From positions 5,674,001 to 5,738,000 of the forward strand of contig JARFIW010001469.1 in the NCBI GenBank assembly GCA_036346225.1: a DNA stretch of 64,000 bases. Direction: 5' to 3'. Below are positions 1 to 11,500 of this stretch, piece after piece. This stretch comes from Platerodrilus igneus. Lineage: Eukaryota; Arthropoda; Insecta; Coleoptera; Lycidae. The notes beneath the pieces are model-generated. The model searched no databases. It saw nothing but the letters and a program-made list of their open reading frames with translations, and was not told the origin of the DNA. The translations under genes were made by a program, and so were the position numbers. Position 1 is the stretch's first letter. Every line of letters starts with the position of its first letter.

Positions 1-1460
1 AAACGTAGACGAAACGGAAATAAAGAAAGATTCAGAAGAGATAGACACGATACATTCGACGCAAAATGAAGAACCGAAAACCGCGATTAAAATATTAACC
101 GAAGCCATCGATATAAAACCCGAAGTTTTAACTAACCCTAATCCCGTAAAATATACGAAAGTAGACAACAAGAAAATATACCAAATTCAAATAACTAAGG
201 ATGACAACCAGGAAGAAAAATTAAAATTCTAAAAGAATACACCCCCGAGAAAAAACGATTTTAGTTTTACTTCAACACCGAACATTTCTATAACCGATTT
301 TCACAATTATAAATTATTTAATAACTCTGGCCCTGAACTTATTCGATGCACAAGAAAATAAATAACCTTAGACGACCCTGATGAAATAAACGACGTAATT
401 AGAAACCAACACGAAGGCAAAACCAACCATCGTGGAATTAATGAAACAATAAAGAAATTTATAAGACGATATTATTTTAAGGATATGAAGGAATTAACTA
501 CAGACTTTATTTATCAATGTGAATTATGCGACAAGGGAAAATACAACAGAACACCCCCAAAAATACCCTTAATGTTAATTAAAACACCTGACAATCCTTT
601 TCAAAAATTGCATGCCGATACTCTAGTAGTAGAAGCACAAAACCATTTAACAATTGTAGATGCATTCACCAAAATAGGCCAAACAATACCGATCGCGTCT
701 AAAAATAGCATTGACGTAACACAAGTATTTTTACAATACTTTACATTTTATGGCACACCCGAAACAATAACCTTAGATAACGAAGACGAATTTAAAAATA
801 AGACGATACAGAACGCTTTAGAACTCCATAAAATAAAAATTCATTTTATAACTAAAAACCACCCTGATTCGAATGGACTAGTTAAAAGATTACATTCGAC
901 CCTGTTATAACAAATCAGATTATTAAGACTAACTTACAAGAAGGAACACATCACGAACTTAATGTCATACGTACTAATCACATACAATAATACGATCCAC
1001 TCATCGACAAATTTTACACCTCTAGAATTAACATTAGGACATTCAGATTCCCGCAACCCTTATGACATACATGATAACAAGGAAATATATCAACAATATT
1101 CCAAAGATAATAAAGAGAAACTAAAAATAACCTACGATAAAGTAAAAGATAAATTAGATAACGGCAAGAAATGTATTACCACAACCCGCAATAAGAATAC
1201 TAACGCAAATAAATTTTCAATTGGACAAACCGTGTACTAGAAAAATTTCCAAAGTAAACGACACAAAACGGCACCCCGAAATTTAGGCCCATTTAAAATT
1301 AAGAGAATATCGGACAAAAATGTAGCCGTGGTAGACAACGACAAGATAATAAAATACATTCACTTAAAAAACTTAAGACACCCTGTAATTTCAGATAGAC
1401 AATCATCACCCTTACCGTCAACCTCCGCCCAGGTAGAACGAACAACAAAATACTAATTGA
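1..1460 (+). pseudogene. Decayed errantivirus-like pol, integrase region
   Basis: Remnant of a Ty3/gypsy (errantivirus-type) pol gene; integrase would insert the proviral DNA. An H-x4-H and C-x2-C zinc-binding region is readable around 400-530, followed by the core domain in an open stretch at 485-910 and a C-terminal part at 962-1240. The first two catalytic aspartates are visible (in LHADTL and TLDNED). At the third site, where the family has Glu after an NG motif, the frame reads NGLVKRLHST, so a Lys stands in its place. Stops near 229, 358, 908 and 1238 break the frame. No start lies in the window because the element enters from the left. An env-like region follows directly, which argues for the errantivirus group. 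This is an old, inactive copy. Confidence 0.8.
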
Positions 1461-1497
1461 AGACATAAAAAACAACCCCGGTATACTACCAATAAAA

Positions 1498-2224
1498 ATG
1501 GGAAGTATGCAAAATACAACAGACTATTGGACATTCGCACAAAACTTCGATTTAACGGAACTAAAACAAGAATTTCAAACAATCAAAGATAATTATTACC
1601 GATTAAAACAATCAATGGACACAGCAAAATTCGGAAAGGAATTCGCCATAGAAATGATGAATTATAACAGCATAATAGAAAGTATTTTAAGAAATATAGT
1701 AGATAAATTTAACAGATTAATACCCACAGAACAAACTGCAAGACGAAATCACAGACAATTTAGATAATCAAGATGCAGGACGATATGACAACGCAATACA
1801 ACAACTAATTGAAAATCAAAAAGATATAAAAACCATTATTAGCAACCAAATATCTATAACCCAATCAACCATTATAAAATTTAACAAAACATTAAGAACT
1901 AGTAAGAAACCAAGATAGTATAGCCAACAGAATACAAACCCTTAAAACTAACATGCAAACCACCATGTTAGAAATGCGAGATTTAATTAGATTCAATACA
2001 ATATTCACTCAAATAATATCAACTCTTACTTTAATTCAACAAATTTTAGCCACTTTAGAAAATGCTGCAAAATTAAATACCTTACAATCTAGTATCATAG
2101 AACCAACTGATTTATTAAAAGAATTATTAAGAATTAGATCATTTATAACTAATAGTAAATTACCCTTTGATGTAGTAGAACCAAACATTCTGATATTTGT
2201 AAAAATAGCTATAGTTAAAGGCTA
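1498..2224 (+). pseudogene. Errantivirus-like env, 5' part, cut by LINE insertion
   Basis: First part of a retroviral-type envelope remnant. Open stretches at 1498-1767 and 1953-2224 in different frames are rich in Asn, Gln, Ile and Leu, with long predicted helices, as in the ectodomain of insect errantivirus envelopes. The identification rests on position (after integrase, before a transmembrane stretch and LTR) and on the match in style to the part that resumes after 6745. The reading is ended by a LINE whose ORF1 begins at 2238. A stop after residue 89 and a frame change near 1770-1950 show decay. The envelope would act at the cell surface; this copy cannot make it. Confidence 0.6.
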
Positions 2225-2237
2225 TGTAAAGAATGAA

Positions 2238-3740
2238 ATGGCCGACAAAGACGGGTCGCGTGTTGATGACTCCAATAAAATTATTTGTAAAGTGTGCTTT
2301 AGGGGAGCTTCCGGTGGCCCTAAATGTGTTTTATGCAAAATGTACAAAGCAGTTTTCCACAGAAGTTGTGCTGAGCAAAAAAAGCTGCATTTTGTTGATG
2401 AATCCAATGTTAATTGTTGTATTAACATAATTGATCCTATTTCGGCTTTTTCCGCCATTCCAGATGCCAATAAAAATTCGGCTTCTAATATGGTTTGTGA
2501 TATTCAAAGACAACTGATATCTTCACTTCGCAATGAAATTGGTTTACTGCACGAAAACGCTGCACTATTAAAGGAGAAAATTGTTATATGTACTACAATT
2601 GCAGAATGATTCATTTAAGGCTCAGCTAAACTGTGATCAACCGGTTTTGAATACATGTGCGCCGCGTAGATCTCGTACAAGTGAAAGTTCAAGTTCAATG
2701 CACTTTGACTCTGATCTTAAACACAGTAAGCAAATGGATGCGTCATATTCAACTAATGCGGTTGCCGTCGCTAAAGCTTCTTGCAATGACGAATTGTCAA
2801 ATATGGCAGTCCGAATAAATAAATTAAAAAAGCTAAATAAACATAATACACATGTGGGTGACTCATATTCCGCCAAAACAGCTGCTGTTGTCAATAGGCG
2901 GCTCCGTGGCGTAGTGGTATGTGTGTGACTACTACGCCCAAGGTCCCGGGTTCGAATCCCGACACAGTCCGCTTGAAAAATGTTAGGCGAGCATTTTTCA
3001 CAAAAATACACCCTCGTTCGGATGAGAGGTAAAATGGAGGTCCCGTGTGTGAGTGTTGTCACGCACGTTAAAGATCCCTACCTTGCTTGGAACAGCAAGG
3101 GTTCGGCAAAAATTCCAAATTTTTCAGATAAAAAAAACTCGCTTCCTGGCCAATGTAGTACCTTCGGGTGGAGCATTGGAGAATCACATGTAATGCTGTT
3201 GTCAATAACAATGGTGTATTGTTGACTGCATTACCGGAATTAGCAAAAGTTCAAGGGCAACTTATGAATACAATTATTAATTTAGACACTCAAGATTCTG
3301 CATCATTGTCTAATTTGGAAAAACCACTTTGTTCTGCAGCTCCTGTTAATAAATTGAGACCTGCTAACTTAAATAAGCCCACTTCTAAGAACACCTCTTT
3401 AAATTCTAACCTCAATAAAAATAATAAGAACTTATTAATTTATGGTAATAATGCAGACTCGGACATTCAAGGAGTTGAAAAATCCAGATTTATTTTTGTA
3501 TCTAGAGTACATCCTAAATTTAATAAAGAAGATATCTTGGGATTTCTTACTAAAAACAGCATTGAAGCTTCATCTTGTGTTGAATTAACTACCAAATTTA
3601 ACAATTATAAGTCCTTTAAAATCGGTGTAAATAATTTACATGTAAGTAAAATATTGTCAAATAACTTATGGGGTAATCATGTTTTTGTCGAGCCATTTAG
3701 ATTCAAAGGTAATCAGGCTCAGAGTAGGGGTTTTCAATAA
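2238..3740 (+). pseudogene. LINE ORF1: PHD-type zinc finger protein, split by SINE
   Basis: ORF1 of the LINE; such proteins bind the element RNA in ribonucleoprotein particles. The ATG at 2238 opens a cysteine/histidine finger (CKVC, CVLC, FHRSC, NCC) within the first 65 residues, typical of PHD fingers in insect LINE ORF1 proteins. A basic, Ser/Asn-rich linker follows. The C-terminal domain (about 3480-3720) has the IFVSRVHPKFNKEDI and SFKIGV signatures often seen in these ORF1 proteins. Two defects are visible. A frame change near 2580-2610 separates the finger from the linker. The SINE at 2897-3193 cuts the linker; removing it and one target copy restores continuity there, so the SINE arrived after the LINE. 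Confidence 0.75.
2897..3193 (+). repeat. tRNA-derived SINE, copy 1
   Basis: A 297 bp SINE flanked by a perfect 14 bp target duplication, tgctgttgtcaata (2883-2896 and 3194-3207). The 5' part is tRNA-like with RNA polymerase III boxes: A box TGGCGTAGTGGT (2907-2918) and B box GGTTCGAATCC (2949-2959). A hairpin with arms TGAAAAATG/CATTTTTCA spans 2974-3000. A central conserved block contains GTTCGGATGAGAGG and GTTGTCACGCACGTTAAAG. Two more stem-loops lie at 3081-3100 and 3150-3179. The core recalls the widespread conserved central domains of metazoan SINE superfamilies, from memory only. Copies 2 and 3 are at 17424-17724 and 32784-33080. Confidence 0.92.
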
Positions 3741-3759
3741 ACTATAACAAATCAGTTTT

Positions 3760-6596
3760 TAATAAAATACATGAGGATAAACTTCGTAAATCTCCAGGGG
3801 TTTCAACCTTGAATATTTTTTGTTTGGATATTCAATCATTAAGCAATAAAATTAATGACATGGAAGCATTTTTTATCTCTAATAAAATTAATGTGACGTG
3901 TTATGTTTAACTGAAGTGAACATAAAGAATCATGCTCTACAATTTGTTAAAATTAATTATTTGGTACCTATCTCTAGCTTTGTCAGATCTAAATTTTTTT
4001 GGGGAGGAGTGACTATTTTTGTAGATGAGAAATTTTACGCCACTCTTAATGTGTTGGAGTTAATCAATAAATACTCAATTGAGTTACATGCTGAATTATG
4101 TGCAATACATTTTAATCGTATCAATCTTACTGTTATTACTATTTATAGATCCCCTAATAAGGGATCAATTGACATATTTTGTGAAACGCTTCACAGAGTA
4201 TTTAAGGGCCTTGGTTTGCCTTTTAGGTCTCACCCCTTGATCCGTGGTGATTTTAATGTTCATTTTGAATCTACTGAGAAAGCAGCTATAACACTGATTG
4301 ATTTTTTTGTTTCCTTTGGCTTGTACATTGTTAATATAACAGCTACTCGTCTTTCTCATTGTCTTGATACAATCTTTACCAATATTCTATCTCTCTCTTG
4401 TAGAGTGGTTAAGACTGGCTTGTTTGATCATTTCGGCCTTGCCACTCAATTAAATCTTGACGATAATGTTAAAGTTGTTAATCATCATAAATCTTATCGA
4501 CCTTATACAATATATGGGAAATATAAATTTTTTAATCATCTCCAACTAATTAACTGGAACTTTATTGATGATAATAGTCTGTCCATTAATGACAAATTTA
4601 CTAACTTTATGTCTATAATTGCATCTGCAGCTGATCGATGTTTTCCTATCAAACACTTAAGGATATTGAATAACTGTTCCAAAAAAGTTGTCAATTGGTT
4701 TACGGATGACCTACGAAAGATGCGTGATAATTACTTACTTCATGTTGAATTCTATGATGCTTTTCCTAGTGCAGAACTCAAACTGCATGTTAATAAATTA
4801 AAATATGTTTATCGTCATGCACTCAAAAATGCTAAAATTAATGCCTATGACAACTACATTCTTAGAACTAACAATAATAATAAAAGAAAATGGGATTTGA
4901 TTATTAATTTCAAAGGTTCTAAAAACAGAGCCAATGATATGAACAGTCATTTCTCAGCCGATGACTTCAACTATTCTTTTATTGATTCTGTTGCAGAAAT
5001 CTTATCCAATTTATCAAATACTAACACCAGTACCACAACTACTTATACACATTGTTTCTCTGGTTTGGTACCCTCTTTCCATTTTGAAGAAGTTTCTTTC
5101 AACTACGTGCGAGATGTTGTCTTAGCGATGAGGAATTCCCGATCGAAGGATTTGTTTAATATTAACATCTCTTTAGTTAAATCAGTTATCAACAGTATTC
5201 TTATTCCGCTAACCAAATTGTTTAATATTTGCATAAAGAAAGCAGTTTTCCCTGATATTCTGAAACAAGCAAAAGTGATCCCTGTTCATAAAAAGGGTAT
5301 GTTTGATGATATTAAGAACTATCGTCCCATTTCTCTTTTACCCACTTTTTCGAAAGTTTTTGAATGTATATTAAATACTCAAATTACTTCTTATCTTGAA
5401 AATAATAGTTTTTTTGTGCGCTGAGCAATTCGGCTTCCGAAAAAAATTATTTACTAGTGATGCATTAGTCAAATTAGTAAATAAAATTTCAGATGTTTTT
5501 GAGGAGGGTAGTTATCTTGCCGTGATCTGTGATTTGACTAAGGCTTTCGATTGTGTTGATCATGCCCTCTTAGTTAACAAATTAAAAGGTTTAAATTTTG
5601 ATGATGATAGTATTAAGCTAATTGCTTCATATCTGACTGCTAGGTCTCAACGTGTTTTCTTCAAAAGCAAATTGTCCAGCATGTGTGAAGTTTTTTCTGG
5701 TGTTCCTCAAGGTCTCATCCTCGGTCCGCTCCTTTTCTTATGCTTCATTAACGACTTACCTTTTTTTCTAAAAGACAAGTGTGATGTTGTCCTTTATTCA
5801 GATGATACCACTCTATATAATAAGAGTGATAATATGGTTCAACTGGTAGCTGACAGTACGACATCTTTATGCCTCACTGAATCATGGTTTAATGATAACA
5901 AACTTGCCCTGAATAGAGATAAAACCAAACAAATGATTTTTTCATTAAAAAGGGATTCTTTTACAATGGAGCAATCCGCTAGTTTTCTCGGTATCACCCT
6001 GGATAGCAAATTAAGTTGGAACACCCACTGTGATCTGCTATGCAAAAAACTTTGCCGAACTATTTATTTCATAAACTCTTTGGTAAGATCACTTTCACCT
6101 AATGTGCTACTGTCATGTTATCATGGCATGTTCCATTGTCATATTTCATATGCTATAATTGTGTGGGGTCATTGTAGCGGCTCCCTTCGGGTTTTCAAGC
6201 TTCAACGTAGAGTTGTTCGCATTATGTCTAACCTTGGGTTCCGTGATGACTGCCGTGCATCTTTTATGAAATATTAAATTTTAACTTTGCCATGTCTGTT
6301 TATTTTACATCAAAAAACAAATCCTACAATATCAACACAACACCGATATTCATCACTTTGACACTCGTAACAAGGGAAAATTGATTGTACCTTATCATAG
6401 GCTAAGTAGGAGCAGAAATGGTTCTAACTACTTTGGCTGTATTTTTTATACCGCACTTCATTCTAGCATAAAAGATTTGCCTCTTTATCAATTTAAATTG
6501 AATATAAAAAGATCCTTATTAGAAAATGCTTTCTACACAGTGCCTGAGTTTTTAGCTTCAGTTGGTTCTTTAAGGTTGTCCTCTGAAGATTTATAA
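3760..6596 (+). pseudogene. LINE ORF2: endonuclease and reverse transcriptase
   Basis: Encodes the enzymes for target-primed reverse transcription. An APE-type endonuclease occupies about 3820-4460 (motifs CLTEV, IYRSPN, GDFNVHF, LDTIF, SDH-like FDHFG). The reverse transcriptase runs from NYRPISLLPTFSK (near 5310) through QFGFRK, DLTKAFDCVDH, SGVPQGLILGPLLF, the active site LYSDDT and LGITLDSKLSW, to a Cys/His-poor C-terminus at 6277 and a tail segment at 6381-6596. At least three frame breaks are present (near 3905, 5424 and 6277-6380), so it is inactive. The YSDD form of the catalytic box keeps both aspartates. Organisation suggests the CR1/Jockey group; an exact clade needs a tree. Confidence 0.85.
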
Positions 6597-6748
6597 CATA
6601 ATTTCCATCTTTTTGGTGATTTTATTTTTGTAAATTGTATATTCTAAACATATTTTTATTGTATTTGACAAATTGTTATTCACATCAGTGATTCACACAT
6701 GTTTTATTATAAATAAATAAAAATAAATAAATAAATAATGAAATAACA

Positions 6749-7588
6749 TTTTTAATAGAAATCCCTATAGTAGAAAGTAACAATTATAATTATTATCATT
6801 TATTTGCGTTTTCAATGAAAATTACTAGCACGTATCTAGTTATTATACCCAAAACCAAATTCCTATCCTTAAACGAATTAAGATATGGTTATACAAACGA
6901 GAAATGTACCGAAGTTACAGCAAATCAATATTTATGCCAATCCTTAACAACAACAACTATTCAAGGAGACAGCCCTTGTGAAGTACAATTATTAAGATTT
7001 TCAAACCATTACAACTGTGAAGCAAATCCAGTACAAATCACCAATATGAAAATTCAAAAGTTACGGAAAACAAATGGATTGCTGTATTTCCAACGGAAGT
7101 AATAGCAACTGCCCACTGCAACCAAGACGAAAACAATCTATCATTAACCGGAAAGAAGAATTAACCCTTAAAGAAGACTTATTTAAAATTAAAAACGAAA
7201 TAATCAGAGTATATCAAGACCCAACAGTAACCAAGAAATTTGCAAATTTACCAGAACTACAATTCAGATAACGCAAACCGAAGATGAAATAATCAAGAAA
7301 CCCATGCAACTACAACACCTAGACCTAGACGATCTCAACCACGCCATGAAATTAATGGACAATTATAAGGAACATTTGAGTGAGTTAAAAGTGCCAAAAT
7401 TACACTACGATAATATAAGAGTATGGACAATTATATTAATTATTTTAATCATTTTTCTAATTATATATGTATTTTACAAAATGTATCTAAAATATAAGAA
7501 TAAAGAGAAAAAATTTAAACATAAGGAAACAAAAGTAAATAAAAAACTAACAAATGTACCCTTAGGAACAATAAATTTTAAAAATTAA
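6749..7588 (+). pseudogene. Errantivirus-like env, 3' part with transmembrane anchor
   Basis: Continuation of the envelope remnant after the LINE. Segments 6815-7102, 7074-7271 and 7304-7588 are in successive frames. They show a cysteine-bearing ectodomain (CTEV, YLCQS, SPCEV, YNCEAN) followed by a coiled region. Next comes a hydrophobic membrane anchor of about 23 residues rich in Ile at roughly 7420-7490, and a Lys-rich cytoplasmic tail. This order is that of insect errantivirus envelope transmembrane subunits. Frameshifts near 7090 and 7270 inactivate it. A purine-rich tract and the LTR start follow within 45 bp of the stop. Confidence 0.7.
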
Positions 7589-7618
7589 ACAAAAGTAAAT
7601 CCCTTAATTTTTCATTTA

Positions 7619-7824
7619 CGTCGGGAGGAGTTATGTATCCCCCAATGTATATGTACCGTTAATAGAAATTATTAGAAGTTAGTAAGAATTATAAAGAATT
7701 ATTAAGTATATGCAACAATGTAAATTCAAGGATAAACCAAAAAGGTTATTGAAAGTTCACAAGCAAGTTGTGAGAACGGATGCAATACATTGTATTCCAG
7801 ACAGTAAGCGATACTGCAGGTGCA
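7619..7824 (+). repeat. Errantivirus 3' LTR, truncated (preceded by polypurine tract)
   Basis: A purine-rich tract (cgtcgggagg, 7619-7628) precedes an LTR that starts AGTTATGTATCCCCCAATG at 7629. The next 195 bp align with the solo LTR halves at 25455-25982 and with the inverted solo LTR at 21924-22498; shared words include aaattattagaa, acaatgtaa and actgcaggtg. The LTR stops abruptly at 7824, where the family continues with a cag-gtcacagacgg segment. From there the sequence is the end of the neighbouring gypsy element, so about 350 bp of this LTR is missing. The AGTT...AACT ends are typical of errantiviruses. Confidence 0.8.
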
Positions 7825-8551
7825 GTTGGGCGCCAAATTTATGCTACGTTGGCTCGTAGCCGTACGTAACACAAAGAAAATCAAAGAAATGACCGGGCTC
7901 AATCGGAGAAGACAAAGTCATCTATCGCAACCAACAACGACAGAACAGGCAAAGAAAGCATCAAGTAAACACCCAATGAGGATTAAAGGTCTTAGCTACT
8001 TTCAAAAACGTCAAAAGACGGATGTCTCCAAAAGGGACATTTCTGTTCTCCACCTCAAAGAAAAGTTTTGGCTTCCCGCGGAGAAACCAAGAGGAAAGGA
8101 AAAAAAAACGAGGAAGAAAACTCGTAGCAAACCAACTAGACGACACAACTGTCAACCTCAAGTGTGCAGCAAAGAAAGAACCAAGACAAAGCAAAGGACA
8201 AAGGCAAGCTAGTACACAATCTAGAATACTTCCGACTGAGGTAACACAGATTCGTATGAAACGATTACTCAAGCAAAGTATGGCTAACAGACCTACAAAA
8301 GCGACCAAGTCGAAATACCTAAAGGAAAAGAAAATAGATCTGACGCCTACCTCAAGGAATGGACGTAGAAAACGACTATAATAGTCAAATAGTAAACAAA
8401 TGGTAGAACTAGCCAAAAGAAAAAGTCACGGGATGGGCTAGCTACAAAATATAAATAAGAATACGAAATGGGCGCCAGTGTTTTCGGACACAAGCTTATC
8501 AGCGAAAACACAAGACCAATAAGCCAAAAAAAAAGAAAAATTTTCAAGTCA
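7825..8551 (-). mobile_element. 3' end of the minus-strand gypsy element, LTR remnant
   Basis: Sequence downstream of the gypsy pol gene. The last 85 bp (7825-7909 on this strand) are nearly identical to 13564-13648 in the 5' LTR and to about 36120-36195 in the solo LTR, so this is the end of the 3' LTR. The final 25 bp of the LTR (to the AACGTAACA terminus) are missing at the junction with the errantivirus LTR. The remaining 640 bp up to the pol stop do not resemble the 5' LTR: neither the promoter end nor a polypurine tract is visible. This stretch holds a hydrophobic 151-residue frame (7961-8416, minus) and a basic frame opposite to it; neither is recognised. The 3' LTR is therefore rearranged or of a different variant. 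Confidence 0.6.
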
Positions 8552-11500
8552 TTAGGGATAGCGACACGTAGGGGTCCAAATAGAATCAGCCGTAGGGAGC
8601 CTTCTAGGATCCGGAGGTTCAGGATCAATGTCTGGAGGGTCTAAAGTTTTATCGGGTTTGAGGTCCTTAATATGCCACGTACCCAGATCGTTACCAGAAT
8701 CATCCACTAAGATATAGGTCCAAGGAGAAAGTTTAGTTCTAATAGTAAAGGGACCCACATATTTGGGAGCAAGTTTAGCATTGAAGTAACGAGTGGCATC
8801 CGAAAGAACATAATTGCGTTTCCACACGCGATCGCCAGGAGATAAAGTTAAGGGACGACGACGAAGATCGTAGTGTTTAGCATTTTTCTTGTATGCCAAG
8901 GAAAGGCGTTTCGAAATTTCCTCACGAAGTGATTCAAATTTGACTAAGTCAGTAGGAGGAATAGGACGTTCAGGATCCATAAGAACATCATCAGGATCAA
9001 GAAGTTTTCCAAAATGATCGCCGTAGAGAACGTGTTCACGACCATATAGAGCAAAATACGGGGAGTAACCAATAACCTCATGTTTAAGCGTTCGAATAGC
9101 ACAACCAATTTTTGCTAAATTAACGTCCCACCGACGTTGATTATCAGAAACGTAAGAAGAAATCATAGTTTTCAGGACTCTATTAATACGTTCGGCCGGA
9201 TTCGCCTGAGGATGATAGCGAGCATTAAACAGAATTTTTGTTCGATAAGAATCACAGAGTTTAGTGAAAATATTACTACAAAATTGTACACCATTGTCCG
9301 CAATTAGATACTGAGGAGTACCATACACCAGGAAAATATTTTCCTCAATGGTTCGAGCAACAGTAGCGGCCGTAGACGCACGTAGAGGAAAGAAACAAGC
9401 ATATTTTGTAAAACAATCGGCAACAACTAAAATGAAAGAATTACCTTTAGAGGATCTAGGAAGAGGTCCGACAATATCAGTACATAGGACTTACCAAGGA
9501 CGAGTGGCAGTAGCACGGGGAGACATAAAGCCAGGAGGTTTCTTTTGTTCGACTTTGTGTGCAGAGCAAATTTTACAACGACGGACGTATCGAGCAACAG
9601 CGGCTCTAAGTTTAGGCCAATAGTAGCGCATGGAAATTTTAGAGACAGTTTTGTGGACACCAGGGTGACCTGAAGTAGGTAGATCATGATTTTCGTGTAG
9701 AATCCTATTCCGTTGTTCGCTGGGAACTACTAACTTCCAATCGTCTTGAGGAGGTTGGAGCAAAGACTGTTTAGATTTTACATGCTTATATAGTAATTCG
9801 TTTTCCACATGCCAGATACTGTATAGTTTAGGATTGGAATTAACACGAGTCCGTAGCTTAAGATACCAAGGATCCAAAATTGGCAGAGTAATAGAAGATT
9901 TAGGAAAGTCATCAATTAAGTGAATTTTAGGTACTGAGCGAGATAAGGTATCGGGAACGATGTTTTCTTTACCTTTACGATGTACGATGGTGAAGTTATA
10001 TTGTTGAAGTCGTACAGACCAACGAGCTAAACGACCGTTGGGGCTTTGTAGATTATTCAGCCAGATAAGCGAGTGGTGATCGGTGATCACAGTAAAGTGA
10101 GAACCCTCGATATAGGGACGAAATTTCTCAATTGCCCAAATAACACCAAGACATTCTTTTTCGGTGGCGCTATAGTTGCGTTCCGCCTTTTTAAGAGAAC
10201 AGCTAATGTAGCTAATGACTTTTTCGTCATCACCCTGTTGTTGCGTCAGCACCGCACCCAGACCAAAATCAGAGGCATCAGTCTGTATAGAAAAGGGCAA
10301 AGAAAAATCAGGACAACTCATCACTGGAGCCGTTACCAAGTGTTCTTTCAGCAGCTTAAATGCCTGCTGACATTCCGAAGACCAATCAAATTTAGAATTT
10401 TTCTTAGTCAAAGCAGTAATTGGAGCAGTAAGAGCAGAAAAATTTGGGATAAAGCGACGATACCACGAGCACATACCAACTATGCGTCGTACTTCAGTTA
10501 CAGTAGTAGGAAGAGGAAGATTAAGAATAGCCGAAACTTTTTCTGGGTCGACCTGGAGTCCATGACGATTTACTACGTATCCCAGATAACGGAGTTCCCG
10601 TCGGCATATAATGCATTTATCTCTGCGAAGAGTAAGACCTGCAGAATTTAAACGAAAAAGCACTTTCTGTAGTACCACCAAATGTTGTTCGAAAGTAGGG
10701 GTAGCGATGATCACATCATCTAAGTATGCGAAACAGAAAGGTTCAAGATCAGCACCAAGCACACGATCTATAAGTCGTTGAAATGTCGCTGGAGAATTAT
10801 GAAGACCAAATGGCATTTTAGTAAACTGGTATAAACCTCTACCAGGCACCGTAAATGCAGTAATCGCCTTAGAATTAGAAGAAAGAGGTATTTGCCAATA
10901 AGCAGAGCGAATGTCCAAACTAGTTAAGAATTTTGCGTCTCTAAGACGGTCTAGAATCGTAGAAATATAGGGAAGGGGATAGGCATCTTTTTCTGTAACC
11001 TCATTGACCTTTCTAAAATCGATGCAGAAACGATATGTGCCATCTTTCTTAGGCACCATAACAATAGGGCTAGACCAAGCGCTATTAGATGGTTCTACAA
11101 CACCACTTTCTAGCATCTCATCCAGAGCTTGATTGACATGTCGAAGTACCGTAGGGGACATGGGATAATATCGTTGCTTGATAGGACTAGATGTAGTACG
11201 GATCTGATGTTCAATGAGATTAGTACAGCCCAAAGGTAAAGTATCATCTTTAGGAATCATCTGTTGGACTATACGAGACAATTCGGATTGTTGCATGCTC
11301 GACAGATAGGAAAGAGCATTGATCTGACTGATCGAGACAGTAGAAGAAGAACCGAAAGTCCATTGACCCGTTCGAAAATCTGGGACAACTCCCATAGATT
11401 TCCAGAAGTCAATGCTTAAGATCAGAGACTGAGAAATAGAAAGAACGACTAGGACGTCAAGAAGAATAGTTTTATTTTCGACCGACATGGGTAAAGTAAG

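Larger units (their letters stand above)
2225..6745 (+). mobile_element. CR1/Jockey-group LINE inserted in env
   Basis: Nearly full-length non-LTR retrotransposon in the same orientation as the provirus. It has ORF1 with a PHD-type zinc finger, ORF2 with endonuclease and reverse transcriptase, and a short 3' region ending in an (AAATA)n-like tail at about 6708-6745. The env reading frame stops at the left edge and resumes at about 6749, so the LINE is younger than the provirus. A degenerate similar stretch (aacatt...ctatagt) occurs at both edges and could be a decayed target duplication or two related env motifs; this could not be settled. A SINE lies inside ORF1. Confidence 0.85.

Noticed and set aside
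2637..3062. 141-residue minus-strand frame across the SINE in the LINE ORF1
   Set aside because: It reads antisense through the SINE and LINE; a similar frame recurs at SINE copy 3 (32507-32950) only because the SINE is the same.
8022..8381. 119-residue basic plus-strand frame opposite the gypsy 3' region
   Set aside because: Lys/Arg/Thr-rich composition with no motif, and antisense to the retrotransposon; likely a composition artefact.
10073..10651. 192-residue plus-strand frame in the gypsy pol region
   Set aside because: Antisense shadow of the RNase H and RT coding sequence.
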